NCBI GenBank assembly: GCA_027886175.1
Contig: JAJNNQ010000077.1
Coordinates: 4,092,001-4,156,000, forward strand
Source: Phylloscopus collybita
Taxonomy: Eukaryota > Chordata > Aves > Passeriformes > Phylloscopidae
Reading direction: 5' to 3'
DNA: 64,000 nucleotides
Under the pieces are notes generated by a model. It did not search any database and was not told where the DNA came from. It saw only the letters and a list, made by a program, of their open reading frames with translations. Shown here piece after piece: positions 1 to 11,529 of the stretch. Within the stretch, counting starts at the first letter, position 1. Every line of letters begins with the position of its first letter. A program made the translations under genes and the position numbers.

Positions 1-430
1 GGTTATGGTCAGTTGGGTGGTCAGTGGTGTCTGGTCAGTGGGAAGTGGTCAGTGGGGTGAGTGTGGTCAGTGTGGTCATTAGGTGAGGTCATTGGAGGGT
101 GGGTGTGGTCATTGGGATGGGTGTGGTCACTGCAGTTTGTGTGGTCAGTGTGGATGTGTGGTCATTGGGATAGGAGTGGTCAGTGTCAGGGATGTGATCA
201 ATGGAGCAGGTGTGGCCATTTTAGGATGTTGTCAAAGGGGTGGGTGTGGCCATTTTGATGGGTCTGGTCCATTGGGTATGGTCAGTGGGGTAGGTGTGGT
301 CAGTGGGGGAGTGGTCAATCAGGGGGATGTGGTCACTGAGGTGGGTGTGATCAATGCAGTGGTCAGTGGATGGGTGTGGTCACTGCAGGGGGTGCATTCC
401 ATCAGAATCCATTGGGACACAGTTTCCTCC
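1..430. repeat. GTGGTCA minisatellite
   Basis: Irregular tandem array of 10-14 bp units built on GTGGTCA followed by T/G-TGGG, starting at the window edge. An inverted, longer version lies at 47780-48465. Open frames across it are a by-product of the repeat and are not taken as genes. Confidence 0.85.
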
Positions 431-650
431 CAGGCCCCGTCAGGCCGTGCTGTGCAATGATGGAGCCTTGTTTCTACAAGGCCTGGCCATGGCCCAGGGG
501 CACCTGTGTCCCAAGAGGCCCCACTTGGTGAAAGTGGAGCCTTGCTCCCATGGGATTCCAGGGTGTTCCAGTGGTGTCCTGGGTTCCATGAGGCCCCACT
601 TTGTAACAATTGAGGCTTGCTTCCTGATGCCTGACAAATGAACGTAAAAG
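431..650 (-). repeat. D minisatellite, short block D0
   Basis: A few degenerate units resembling the D family, here with the GTTCCATGAGGCCCC orientation, meaning the reverse of the GAACCAAGG/CATTGTGACAC form. The same block is present inverted at 47550-47770. Confidence 0.5.
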
Positions 651-734
651 CAGCTCCTTTTGGACCCATGGGGATCTTTCCACACCAAACAAAACTGTAA
701 GAGATCTCCTAACATCTAACCCAGGTGCTAAAAC

Positions 735-1090
735 AAACAAAATGCCACCTTTATTCAGTTAGTCATGTGCCTCTGTGTCAGATCCGAGGATTCCTGGGCT
801 CTGATACAGTGTGATTGCCTGTCTTTTTCGTGCTCTCAGGTCAGGGGAATTAAACTCAGGAGACATTGTTTTTGAGGTCTCACTCTGAAGTTTATTATCT
901 TCATCTATTACAAACTCATGAGATGTGAGCTGTCTCTAACAGGTTGAGAAAGTGAGCTAAAATGGTGTCTATTCAAGGCTATTTTAGTCCAAATTATCCA
1001 ATAATCAGTTGACATCTGTTTGGGAGGTGAATTCGGTAAATCCTTGTTTACTGCTGCTATTTTGGTGAGCCGCCTTTTTCTGCATCTCGA

Positions 1091-1123
<33 letters not shown>

Positions 1124-1530
1124 GTGAGCTGTGGTCTTTCTACAAGTTTTGCCGATTATTGTGTATTTTTGAGGCAGCACTACCATCTTGTGTTAAAAGT
1201 TACAATTGCAACAGATTTATAGCGCTCCAGTTCATTTATGATGTAACACTGGCATCTTGTGTCAGAAGTTATAATTGCAGTAAGCTGGGAATTTTTGTTT
1301 TAAAATGAGCTTAGTGAATTGTTAAAGGCGGCCAGCAAAGCTCAAGCTCAAGCCACAAGAGCCTGGCCATCCAGGGAAGCACTCTCTAGGTCATTTGAAC
1401 TGGAAACAAATGTATTTTTGAATTTAGAAGGGGACTGGGTTAATAGTGAACCAAAGAACGGAAGAACAGAGAGGGTGCTTTTAGGAGGATTGTGTTTGAG
1501 TTGAATGAATACTCATTTGGTTTTTGACTG
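735..1530 (-). mobile_element. LTR-like segment in arm A
   Basis: Read on the minus strand this AT-richer stretch ends with an AATAAA signal just before about 735, as retroviral R/U5 regions do, and it carries a TG/CA microsatellite. It is present three times in the window (here, 45640-46200 direct, 46680-47470 inverted). No paired LTR ends or target duplication could be fixed, so the LTR call is tentative. Confidence 0.4.
1092..1121. repeat. (TG)n microsatellite
   Basis: Fifteen uninterrupted TG dinucleotides. Shorter versions sit at the equivalent place in the other two copies, near 45778-45802 and as CA near 47074-47096. Confidence 0.95.
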
Positions 1531-1539
1531 GAAACTGCC

Positions 1540-2600
1540 CCCAGTTGAGGATAATCTCAGAAACCCACGGCAGTGGGGATGAATAAGGGTGACCCCTTGC
1601 ATTGTGTGTGGGCTGACAATTTTTCATTGGGAACCAGGATGGCATCCAGGTTGGGTCCTTCTCTGCTGTAGAGGGTGCAAAAGGTGATGGTCTTGTATAT
1701 CCCACAGAAGAAGACCAAGATGCCCCAAGTGCATCCCAGAGCTCCTGAGATACTATAATTGGGAAGTAGCACATGATCAGTGTGAGATAGTGAGTCTAGT
1801 CTGTGGGAAAAATTTGGAGCCCGAGAATTTGGATATCTTTGGAAAAGACTGGGAATGGTGCCAGCTGGGTAAAAAGAATTAGAAGATTCCCCCTTGTGCT
1901 TTATTTAACTTTTGATATTTGAGAAGCAGCTGGTCGCTTGAGCTAGTGGGGAAGGGGAGTTTTTAAATAGCTTAGAGGAAAAGGTAGAGATAATCAGAAC
2001 TGAGTGTGCCCAGTGTATTTTCATAGCCTGCGATTGCTAGGTCAAGACGAAGGGCTGAGATAAAATAAAGAGACGCCAGGGAAGAAAAAGACAATGGGTA
2101 CTGGCCAGAGCAACGACATTTCTAGAGTCAGCCCTTTGGGCTGTATTTTGGCACACTGGAGAGAGCTAGTGGGATGTGGGGGGATTGAGAATAAAAGAAA
2201 TCTTGTGAAATTTTGTACACAGTGATGGCCATTTTATAAATTGGGAGAAGGCTGTCAGTGGCCACCCGCTGGCTCTTTGGATTATGATACCTTATTGCAG
2301 CTGATGTTATTTTTAAGAAGGGAGGAAAAATGGGAGGAAGTGACCTATGCTGATATGTCCTTCTCTCTCTGAAACCATACAGAATGGCAGAGAAATTGTG
2401 GGATTAGCCCTCCCTCTGACCCCTTTGTACTAGCTTTGGAAAAAGACAACAAGGCTAACAGAGGGAAACCCAGGCAATGCTGTGATGCCTGCTCTATAAA
2501 TCAGAGGTGCACACAGCCTGATAAAGTCCATCATGCAGAAAAGCAAGAACAGGAGTTAGCAGATCTGTTCAGACCAGTTCCTGAAAGGCAGGGTAGATGA
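1540..2600 (+). pseudogene. Degenerate retroviral gag N-terminal region
   Basis: Fragmentary plus-strand frames lead into the capsid fragment at 2809-3299. A cysteine-rich stretch (visible pieces include CGLTIFHWEPGWHPGW and RRPRCPKC) and a downstream piece (LLQLMLFLRREEKWEEVTYA) suggest the matrix end of an old gag. The frame is broken by stops and shifts. The copy at 46200-46606 is cleaner but lacks about 450 bases present here (about 1820-2290). The family assignment comes mainly from what follows it. Confidence 0.4.
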
Positions 2601-2808
2601 AGGGAAGAAATGGGTTTATGAGAATTGTCACACTTAACCCCCACCTCAATTCCCCTAGGAAAAGGAAAAGACTGAGCAGCCTATTCCCTCACCTGCCAAA
2701 CCACCACACCCATGTAGTAGTGATGGTGATGATGAGTTGTGTTTCCCCCACAGCCCACCTCCCCAAAGTAGTCCCAGAGCAACCTGAACTAGAAGCTGAA
2801 CAAAAGGG

Positions 2809-3299
2809 GTGATACAAGCATCCTTACGAGAGGCAGTGGGATCAGAGGGAACGAGGATGTCAGTTAAAGTGCCCTTTTCTACAGTCCATTTAGAGGCACG
2901 GGAGAAAGTTGCTAAGAACTATCAGGGTGATCTGATAGGTACGGCCAAGAAATTCAGGTTTAGGATTAAACAGCATAACCCAGACTGGGCAGATATCCAG
3001 TTAATGCTGGAAGCTTTAACTGAAACAGAAAAACAATTAATTTTGAAAAAAGCAGGGGATTTAGCAGAGGATGCTTTTAGAGGAACAAATCCAATTATTA
3101 AAGAATTTTTCCCCCTCCAGGATACAAATTGGGATCTGAACAATTGACTCCATAAAGACATATTAGAGAATTATCAAGGATTTATAATAAAAAGAATGGA
3201 GAAGGCAATACCTAAAACCATAAATTGCTTAGCTCTTTCCGCAGTTACGCAAGGTCCTTCAGAAAGCCCTTCTGAATTTTTAGATAAATTACAAGATGT
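2809..3299 (+). pseudogene. Gammaretrovirus-like (class I) ERV gag capsid fragment
   Basis: Partial capsid of an endogenous retrovirus. The frame opens without an ATG, runs through a helical capsid-like stretch (PFSTVHLEAREKV, then WADIQLMLEALTETEKQLIL), meets one TGA at 3145-3147, and resumes into a clear major homology region, QGPSESPSEFLDKL. That motif and the preceding proline-rich region (about 2655-2790) fit class I (gamma-like) Gag. Capsid sequence stops exactly where inverted-repeat arm B begins at 3299, so the rest of gag was lost at that rearrangement breakpoint. No pol follows. It cannot encode a functional Gag. Confidence 0.78.
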
Positions 3300-3708
3300 G
3301 GCATGGAATGTGAGTGTTGGAACTGGAGACTGAGGTCTGGAATGGACACTCTGGTGGGGAACATTTGCCCACCCCAAACACACCCTGTGCTGTGCTGTGT
3401 CTGATGGGTGGGATGTGGGGCCTGTGCTGGGCAGGGGGGCTGTGCTGCCTCAGGGACAAATGACAGGGATGAGCCACAGCACAACGACCAGGAGATGGAA
3501 GTGAGGAAAAGCTATGGAGGAGGAATTCAGAAATCTTACCTGAGTGTGTGTTCATGTGTTTAGGAAAGCCAAAGCTCAGCTGGAGCTGATGGAGGCTGCA
3601 GGCAACATTCAGGGCAAAGTGAATTCAGTGGCTGTGTTTGCAGTAAATGGCTGCAAAAGGAACATGTCAACCTGCTGCTAAATGAAGGCAGGAGAGGCAA
3701 ATCTAGGG

Positions 3709-4104
3709 TCATAGAATGGCTTGGGTTGGAATTCTAAAGATCATCCAGTTCCAGTCTCCTGCATGGGCAGGGACACCTTCCACTGGACCAGATTGCTCCA
3801 TCCAACCTGGCCTTGAACGCCTCCAGAGGTGGGGAGCCTGCAGCCTCTCTGGGTACCCTGTGCCAGGGCCTCATCACCTCACTGGGAAGATTTCTTCCCA
3901 ATATTCCATCTAAACCTGCCCTCCTTCACCTCATGGCCATTCCCCCTTGTCCTGTCACTCCAGGCCTTTGTCCAAAGTCCCTCTCCAGCTCTCTCCAAGC
4001 CCATTTAGGTGCTGGAATGGGCTCTAATGTCTCCCTGGAGCCCTCTCGCACCCAGGCTGAACAGCTCCAGCTCTCTCAGCCTGGCTCCAGAGCAGAGGTG
4101 TTCC
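3709..4104 (-). mobile_element. CR1 LINE 3' fragment
   Basis: Read on the minus strand it is the familiar CR1 3' region ending in a CCATTCTATGA-type terminus at 3709. Its 5' truncation point (4104) abuts the D1 minisatellite directly. The inverted copy is 34401-34810. Confidence 0.88.
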
Positions 4105-5268
4105 AGCCCTGCAAATGTCCATTGTGACACTGCAGGGCTTCCTGGAACCAAGGGTGCATTGGCACACTGTGGAACCAAGGAGACCCTTGTGACACTGGGG
4201 TGCCCCATGGGAACAAGGGGCCATTGGGACACAGCAGAGCCCCATGGAAGCAAGGAGATCCTTGTGACACTGTGAAAACAAGGAGAGCACTGTGACACAG
4301 GGCACCTCAGAGAACCAAATGTCCTTGGTGATAGTGCAGATCCCATTGGAACCAAGGAGACCACTGTTATACAGTGGGGCCTCATGGAACCAAGTGGACA
4401 TTTTGATGTTGTGGGGCCCCATGGAACCAGGGAGACCATTGTGACACTTTGGGGCCTCAAGGAACCAAGGAACCATTTGAACACTGCAGAACCAAGAAGA
4501 CCATTGTTACACTGAGGGGCCTGATGGAACCATGGAATCCACTGTACCACTAAGGGGCCTGATGGAACCAAGTGTCCTTTGTGATCCTGGGGAACCAAGG
4601 GGTCATTGTGACACTCTGGGGCCCCATAGAACCAAGGGGTCATTGTGACACTTCAGGGCCCCATGGAACCAAGGAGTCATTGTGACACTTCAGGGCCCCA
4701 TGGAACCAAGGAGAGCATTGTGGCACTGCAAGGGCTCATGGAATCAAGGAACCATTGTGACACAGGGGAGGCCAATGGAACCAAGTGGTCCATTGTGACA
4801 TTGAGAGGTAAAAGGAACCAAGGGGCCATTATGACACATCAAGGCCTCCTGAAAACAAGGGGATCCTTTTAGCACTGTGGGGTCTTGTATAACCAAGGGC
4901 CAGTGTAGCACTGCAGTGCCTCATGGAACCAAGGGCCATTTTAAAACTGCAGGGCCAAGTAGAGCATTGAGACACTGTGGGGCCGGATTGAACTGAGGAG
5001 AATATGGTGACACAGTGAGACCTTATGGAAACAAGGATCCATTGTGGCACTTTGGGGTCTCATGCAACCAGGAATCCAACAGTGACAATGCAGAGCCAAG
5101 GAGATCATGATGACACTACAGGGTCTCATGGAACCAAGGGGCCATTGTGTCACTTTGGGGCCCCATGGAACCAAGGCGACCATTGTGACACGATGGGGCA
5201 TCATGGAACCAAGGCGATCATTGTGACACTACTGGACTTCATGGAAGAGAGGGTCCATTTTGACACTG
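4105..5268 (+). repeat. D minisatellite array D1
   Basis: About thirty degenerate units of roughly 25-41 bp carrying GAACCAAGG and CATTGTGACAC(T), alternating longer and shorter spacings. The inverted copy is 33287-34400. The array is bordered by a CR1 end on the left and an LTR-like segment on the right. Frames of up to about 210 codons on the minus strand come from the repeat. Confidence 0.9.
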
Positions 5269-5269
5269 C

Positions 5270-5640
5270 TACCAAAAATGGGGAAAGATAAAAGAAACTG
5301 CTTATACCAGGAGAGAAGTAAGAAGCAGCATTCTTTATTCAGCCCAATGCACAAGGGGGAATAACTCCTCCCAAAGCTGTGCATGCTGAATACAGGGAAG
5401 TTCCTGCTTACAGACTGTATTTTACATTCATATTCAGTGACTGACACAAAATAAACATACATAAAATAATAATTTTCCTGAAATCATTAAAATATTTTCT
5501 TTCCCCTTCACAGATGTGTTCTTCTGTCATGGGGGTCTCTTTGGTAGTCTCTGGTAGCTGGTGATGCCAGAGTCACACCTGACTGCCTGCTGGACTGCTA
5601 AAAGTTGGCACAACTGGAGCTGGTAACTTTCAAATTGTCC
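5270..5640 (-). mobile_element. LTR-like segment
   Basis: On the minus strand a U3-like AT-rich stretch leads to GGCTGAATAAAGAATGC, a good polyadenylation context, then a short tail ending at the D1 array. This looks like a solo LTR placed in or next to the minisatellite, but exact ends and a target duplication were not recognised. The inverted copy is 32915-33285. Confidence 0.5.
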
Positions 5641-6360
5641 TTCTTACACAATGGGCATTGTGCAGTTCCATGGGCCAGTGGGATTTGAAAAACAAGCTCT
5701 GTGTGTGCTCACCAGGTGGAGATGGTGTTTCATCTGGTAACATCCCCCACTTTGAGGCTTGTGAAGCTTCTCTTCTCTCCAGCCCTTCCTAAGCCTCACA
5801 TCAGAGTAAGCTGGTATTCGCTCCCCTCCCCATCCCACAGCAGCCCTGCCTTTCCCTCCTCCAGCCTTAGTCTCCAGCACAGCCAGGGAGGCTCTCGGGG
5901 CTCTGCACTTTTCCTGCAGCCCCCAAGGGCAGCTGAGCTGTGCCTTTGGCACAGGCAGCCCTGCCCAGGCCAGGCCATGGGCAGCAATTCCTTGTGTGTG
6001 CCTGGCCTTGCTGTCAGCCCCGGCAGCGGCTGCGTGGCCCCTTTGTGCGGCGCTGGCCCAGCCATGGTGCCACAGGGCCTGTGCAGGCCCAGGGCAGGAC
6101 AGGAGCATTGCGGGGGGAAGGGCCCCTCTGCCGTGGGGCCCACAGCAGCCTTGGGGCTCTGTGCCCCATGGCCTCCCTGCTGGGCAGCCTCTGCCAGCTC
6201 CTGCACAGCCCCTGGCACCTGTGGGCCTGCACAGACAGCCCTGCCCCGGGCTCTGCCGGGCTCTGGGCCAGCAGAGAGGCTGCGCAGGGCTGGCCATGGC
6301 CGGGAACAGGCCCTGAGCCCCGCAGGAGGATGGAGCTGGGCCACAGCCAAAGTGCCCCAC
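5641..6360. other. GC-rich spacer, no supported gene
   Basis: Strongly GC-rich stretch with open frames over 140 codons on both strands, rich in Ala, Gly, Pro, Cys and Trp. Overlapping frames on both strands, no recognised domain and frame changes in the inverted copy at 32195-32914 argue for composition rather than coding. Confidence 0.6.
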
Positions 6361-6485
6361 TGTGGGAAATGGATTTGTAGAGAATTCTCAAAGCCTGACT
6401 GAAGGCTCACATAATGTGCATCTGTAGGCAAACCTTGAGATAAGAAATGCTGACTTAGAAATGCCATGGAATAGGATGGGCATTT
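6361..6485 (+). mobile_element. Truncated LTR fragment (same family as 6785-7215)
   Basis: Starts TGTGGGAAATGG like the LTR at 6785, follows it for about 120 bases, then diverges into env-derived sequence. It is the 5' part of a deleted provirus. The inverted copy is 32070-32194. Confidence 0.75.
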
Positions 6486-6531
6486 TTGAGAGAGTCCTCA
6501 ATGACTGTCTTTTTTGAATTTGTCTGACTAT

Positions 6532-6640
6532 TCAGAATCCATCCCCAAACAACTTCAAAAACTGAGAGTTTGGGCTAATCAAATTAAAGCAGAGGATAGA
6601 TCATGGTTGGATGACTTGTTTGAAGCTTTGCACCTTGGCT
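6532..6640 (+). pseudogene. Retroviral env TM remnant
   Basis: An open stretch of about 36 codons (visible: SIPKQLQKLRVWANQIK, then SWLDDLFEAL) looks like the membrane-proximal end of a retroviral transmembrane envelope subunit. Stops follow immediately, and a purine-rich tract with AGAGAGAGGGGGAAA precedes the LTR at 6785. This is the relic 3' end of an internally deleted provirus, not a working gene. The inverted copy is 31915-32023. Confidence 0.55.
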
Positions 6641-6784
6641 AGACGAGCTTTGCAAAACAGGTTTATATGCATTGATTGTTATAGTGACAATGTTGGTGAC
6701 AGTGCCTTGTGCACTTCATTGTGCATGGCAAACGATGAATAGGGCCATCAAAGAAGTCTTTTCCACTCAAGAGAGAGGGGGAAA

Positions 6785-7215
6785 TGTGGGAAATGGATTT
6801 GTAGAGAGTTCTCAAAGCCTGACAGAAGGCTCACATAATGTGCATCTGTAGGCAAACCTTGAGAGAAGAAATGCTGACTTAGAAATGCCATGGAATAGGA
6901 CAGACATTGTTGAGAGGGAAACAGAACAAGAAACAAGTTTCAAGGGATGGCTTGCAAATAAGATGAGATACTTTGGAGAAATAGAACCATGCAAGGTACA
7001 TTGTAGCAGGGCCCATGAGGGGTGATTTTAGATGATTTGCTTTAGGGCATTGTGTGGCAAAAGCTGATAGGCCAAGAAACACTTATAATGTTATTAGGAA
7101 ATAGTTGGCTTCTGATTATGATGGCATGGATTGTAACATCTGTACTGTCTCACCCTTAACACGAGACTGAAAACGGAATAAAAGTTTTTAAAACACCTCT
7201 CAGTTGCTCCATCTC
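6785..7215 (+). mobile_element. LTR of deleted provirus
   Basis: Begins TGTGGGAAATGG directly after a polypurine tract and contains AATAAA at 7177-7182 with a short R/U5-like tail. The 3' end is approximate. The same LTR start is duplicated as a fragment at 6361. The inverted copy is 31340-31770. Confidence 0.75.
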
Positions 7216-8974
7216 TGGGTCACAAAAGGGTATAATCTGACAAAAAAGGACAAAAAATGCCCCTGCATTTTTAAAAAATATAGTATATTCTCTTTGAATC
7301 CACTGCTGACATCTGTACAATTCTCCACAGAAGAATTGAAGACTTGAAATGAAATTACTCTCAGGGGCTTTTCTTGTTAGAGTGCTTTGGAATGTTAATG
7401 AGCCTTTGGCACTGAATTCCTTAACTGCAGAGCTGAAGACTGAACAAGCCTCTGGAGAGCTAAAATTCATCAGGGAATCTCCAAGTTGCTGAGGATCCAT
7501 CCTCAGCAGAGCAGATTGAAGAGATTCCAGGGGTTTCCAGCTGCTCAAGAGCTGTGAGCTCATGTACAGGCACAGGGGCTCCATGGTGGCATCTGATGTG
7601 TCTCTGGGCTCCTGAAGATCTCTTTGGTCACATTCAGTCACAGGGGCTTTGTGGTGATATCCCAGGGCTCCTTCATCTTCCTAAGGGTCATGAGGTGACA
7701 GTCCCAGGGCTGCAGAGTGACAACAGAGGTGTCTGTACCCTGCCAAGGAGCCAATTTGTCCAAGGCAGTGGCAGGAGTCCACTGGTGACATCCCTGTGCT
7801 CCTAAAGAGCAGCGAGGTCACAGACACTCACAAGGGCTCCATGGGGACATTCCAGGAGTGTCGAGGCTGCCAAAGAGCTGGGATGTCACAGACACTCACA
7901 GGGGCTCCATGGGGACATCCCAGGAGTGTCCAGGCTGCCAAAGAGCTGGGATGTCACAGACACTCACAGGGTTCCTGTCATGGGCACAGTGGCAGCTTCA
8001 GGCAAAGTTTATTAGAGAAGCTCCTGTTGGGTCACGAGGTTCACAAGGGACACAAACCAGGAGCCCCAGGCTTTCTAAACTCCTTCTGGGAGAGGATCTT
8101 GGGAGTGTCTGCACCCAATTCCAGCCCCAGACAGGGTCAAGGATTTTTCCTAAAGTATTATACAGGTGGAATTGAAACTTTGTACAACTTTGTCCCACAA
8201 CATTAAGGATGACAAATCACAAGTATTTATGTACATATAGATATGACTGATTATGATCATGATTAGACAAAAAAGTCTGAATCAGAATGATTTTCACCAC
8301 AATACAGCAGATGTAACATCTGTTTTAAGATAGTGCTCTAGGAAGCAATTTTGAAGCAATTGTATTAAAGCAAAAGCAGTTATTAACCAGAGATGGGTGT
8401 CACTCCCCCAGCCCAAGGACCGTGGGCAAATCTCTTGAGCTCAGCCTCAGGCAGTGACCTGGAGGGGTGTCCCCACTCCAGGGAGGAATCTCCACACCCC
8501 CCCAAGAAGGGAAATGTCAGGAGATGCTGCAGTTAAAATTTGGGATGGGGCTTTTCTAGTCTGAAGTGTTGCCCTGTCAGTCAGATGTGCCCAGGCTGGG
8601 CCACCTCAGCAGCTCTGCAGAAGCTCTCAGTGGTGCCACTGGGTTGTTGATTTCTCTGGGGATTTTAGCAGCTCTGCCACAGCTTCAGCTCCCTCTCAGC
8701 ATGTGGAACTTTGGGATGGAGGTGCCAGGCTGCTTTCAGCATTCTTCACCCCCAAAGCAGCATGATCCCCTTCTTCATTTCCCACTGGGGGCTTTGCAAA
8801 CAGGGCCTTGTTGGAGCTGTTTGAGCCCATTGCAGGCAGAGCCTCCTGCTCCAGCAGGAACTGCCTTTCCTGTGCCAGGAGCAGGGCAGGTCCTGCTGCA
8901 GGAAAAGCCCCAGGCCAGCCCCAGCAGAGGGAAGGGCTCGGGCACAAGTGCAGAGTGCCGTGCTGGGAGCTGTG
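7216..8974. other. Unassigned sequence of arm B
   Basis: No domain or paired element ends recognised. It includes the 68-bp tandem repeat at 7810-7975, an AT-rich part (8200-8400) and a GC-rich part after about 8560. Apart from the LTR and env pieces before it, nothing here supports a gene. Confidence 0.5.
7810..7975. repeat. 68-bp tandem repeat, about 2.4 copies
   Basis: Units beginning GTCACAGACACTCACA start at 7817, 7885 and 7953, giving a 68-bp period with few mismatches. The inverted copy lies at about 30560-30730. Confidence 0.88.
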
Positions 8975-11300
8975 CCAGGGAGAGTCTGAGGCACCAAAGG
9001 CCCCTGGGCAGCAGCAGCTGCTTCCAGGCCATGGCCAGAAGCCTCCCTTGGCCACCGGGCCTGGTGGCCACCAGTGCAGAGCTGCTGGCTCAGGGCTCAT
9101 TTCTGCCTGGGCTCTGCCCCAGCCCACAGAGTGTCAGCTCAGCCCTGACTCTGGCACAGCCCCTGCGCCTGAGCCCTGCAGAGCCTCAAGGTCACCTGTG
9201 CCAGCCTGGTGCCCATCCCTGGCTCTGTCACTGTCACTTCTGTGCTGGCTGCTGCCTCCAACACTGAACCCCCTCATCTCCAGCCTGTGAGAAATTAAGC
9301 TGGATTCCTGTCGATCAAATAGCATGTGTGTCTGCAGGCAATGTGGACAAAGACCATGAGATTATTAGAAAGAAAAGTTTTGCAGCTAATTTAGGCATGG
9401 AAGTGGGGCTTAACAAGACAGCTAGGAGTAGGCTTTTAAAAACAGTAGGCTTTTAACAAATAATTTGTTGAAACAACATAATTGTAATTGTTTGCAAGGA
9501 ATTAAACTACTTTGTAGTGTAACTTTTAAACTATTCTTTGTACAAATATAAATTGGTTTTGTGTGTGTTTTTTTTTAATAGAAGAATTTGTTATCTTTTA
9601 GTAAGGGGAAGTAAGACTAACAAACCAAAAGGCTTTACAAAAATATCTTTAACATGCTCACTTTAAAGGTTTTGTAATAAGTGAGAGAGGGGTCCCATGC
9701 AGACAGGTTGGGGCACTGGGTTAAGTTGTGTAATAACCGAGAAAAAGCTTGCAAAATGAATGCTGCCTAACAGAATATATAAGTTTGCTTAAGCAAACTC
9801 CGTAACCAAAAATCATTCTAGTGGAATAAGATATTTTGAAAGTAGAAGGAGAGACTGGAGAAATATCACAAGCCCATCTCAGACCACCTCCCTGACAAAT
9901 TTTAAAAACCACAACTGCTGATTATGAAGAAAAGCAAGCAGAACATAACTGAAAACTTGGGGAAGTGAAGTGCCTAAAATGGTGCAAGAAGACCTCCACA
10001 TGAGAGCAGATTCCTGTGTTGCATGGGGTGGAGTTCCCAAGCACCCTGTACTGTCATTGCTCACCGTTTTTTTAACAAATTCAAATAAATTGGCTATATT
10101 GCTTAATGTATTGGCAAGTCTAGCCTTTTCACTTATTACAAACCTAAGGAACCAGGAGCTGGAGGATGCCCTGAGGAATATGACCACTCTGTGCTTTTCA
10201 GAAACAAAGAGGTGCCTATTTGTTTCTGCACAGCATTCAGAATGGAACTCATTCCAGGCCCAGACTGCTTGGTGCCTTGTGTGTCTTGTTTGTTTTTCTA
10301 TTTGGTGTATTCCATTTTCCCTCTTCTTTTCTTTATTTTTGATATAATTTCCATTAAGGGATGCCATTAGTCCCAGTATTGCTACATCAGTATCTACCGT
10401 GCCTGAGTTAAGCACAGACAGTCAGGAGCCCTGATCACTGTGCATTTCTGTCAAATAAAGTGTCCTGCTCTGCCCTGGGTGCCCAAGATGTTCCCTCAGC
10501 CCCTCTCTGTCTCTGCAGGGCCAGTGCCTGTGAGCAGAGGTGCAGGGCAGAGACTCCCAGCCCAGCAGCACAGCCAGGGACAATGGCCCTGGCTCTTCCC
10601 ACAGCTGCTCTTCCCAGCTCCAGCCTCTCCTTCCCAGCCCTTCTGTGGCTGTCAGGCCGCAGGGCTGTGGCAGCTTGGTCACTGTCCTGCTGCGTGTGCG
10701 TGCTGTGAGCACAGGCAGGGCCAGGCCATGGGCACTGCTGGGACACAGCTGGGCTCCAGCACAGCAGCTCCAGCAGCAAAGGGCATCATCTCCTGAGGGC
10801 AGCCCACGAAGGCTTTGCTCTCCCTGCACAGCTGCTCTCAGCAATGTGCTCCAGGAATGCCCTGGCAAAGCAAAGCCCAGTGCCCAGGGGCAGAGGGGCA
10901 GTGTGCAGGGGGGCACCCAGCAGTGTCCTGGCACAGCCAGAGCTCCCTGCATGGACCTGAGGGAGCAGCAGAGCAGGGCCTGGGCTGTGTCTCTCTTCTG
11001 GGGACAGCCTGGCAAGGTGCCCCAGGGCAATTGTCCCACACCAGCCCCTGCAACCACCATGGCAAGCACAGGCCTCTCCCCACACCTGCAGGAGGTTGTT
11101 TGTCCCTGCATGGAAGGACACCAAGGGACCAGGCCAGCAGTGCCTGTTTGCTCTGTACTGAGGAGATTTCTGCAGTGCATCCTGTGTGTGTGTGTGTGGG
11201 GAGATGAAGCAGAGTGAGCACAAACACCATCAGCAGCACTCGGGGCTGGCACAATTCCAGAGGCACAAACAGGGCCTTGAGGCCACTTCACTCTGAGCGT
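8975..11300. other. Segment present only in the left arm
   Basis: Absent from B', where 8975 and 11300 are joined through an A-rich linker. It holds a GC-rich part (8975-9290), an AT-rich part (9300-10430) with a TATAAAT-like stretch and an AATAAA at about 10455 that could be an old LTR or 3' UTR, and a second GC-rich part (10460-11220). No frame begins convincingly with ATG and shows a known domain. Confidence 0.55.
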
Positions 11301-11529
11301 GAAATCCTCTGGGAAACCACCTGAATTCTTGACTGGGCTGTGCTTAGGACTGCAGAGAGAAACATCCAGGGCAGGGAGGCTCCAGGGAAACTGCTCAGCA
11401 CAGCCAAGGACTGCCCAGAGAGACCATTGGGTTGGGGGGATGTGGGGAGAAATCACAGCTGCCTCCCTTCTGAACCACCTCCAGGACCTGGACAGGGCTG
11501 TGCTGTGTTCTGGGCACTGACCTGGAACT

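Larger units (their letters stand above)
1..1525. repeat. Arm A of inverted repeat
   Basis: This segment recurs in reverse complement at about 46672-48205, with coordinates summing to roughly 48200, and continues beyond the window start because A' reaches 48465. Part of it (about 953-1525), together with sequence further right to about 2425, also recurs in direct orientation at 45640-46668. Three copies of one segment in two orientations indicate segmental duplication plus inversion. Confidence 0.88.

Noticed and set aside
4005..4643. 212-codon frame with a repetitive protein across the D array (copy at 33874-34440)
   Set aside because: The frame is a reading of minisatellite units and other D blocks have stops at the same unit positions.
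4105..5268. CRISPR-like regular repeats
   Set aside because: Units are degenerate, spacers are repeats themselves and the context is vertebrate; this is a minisatellite.
5644..6402. Open frames over 220 codons on both strands in the GC-rich spacer (also at 32134-32910)
   Set aside because: Overlapping frames on both strands, biased composition, no domain, and different frame limits in the two copies indicate composition rather than genes.
9245..9295. Short match to an olfactory receptor TM7 end (PPTLNPLISSL)
   Set aside because: Only about 17 residues, with no upstream receptor sequence; likely chance in GC-rich DNA.
10422..11456. 344-codon minus-strand frame
   Set aside because: Low-complexity Cys/Trp/Ser-rich translation, with competing plus-strand frames over the same bases and no recognisable domain or splice context.
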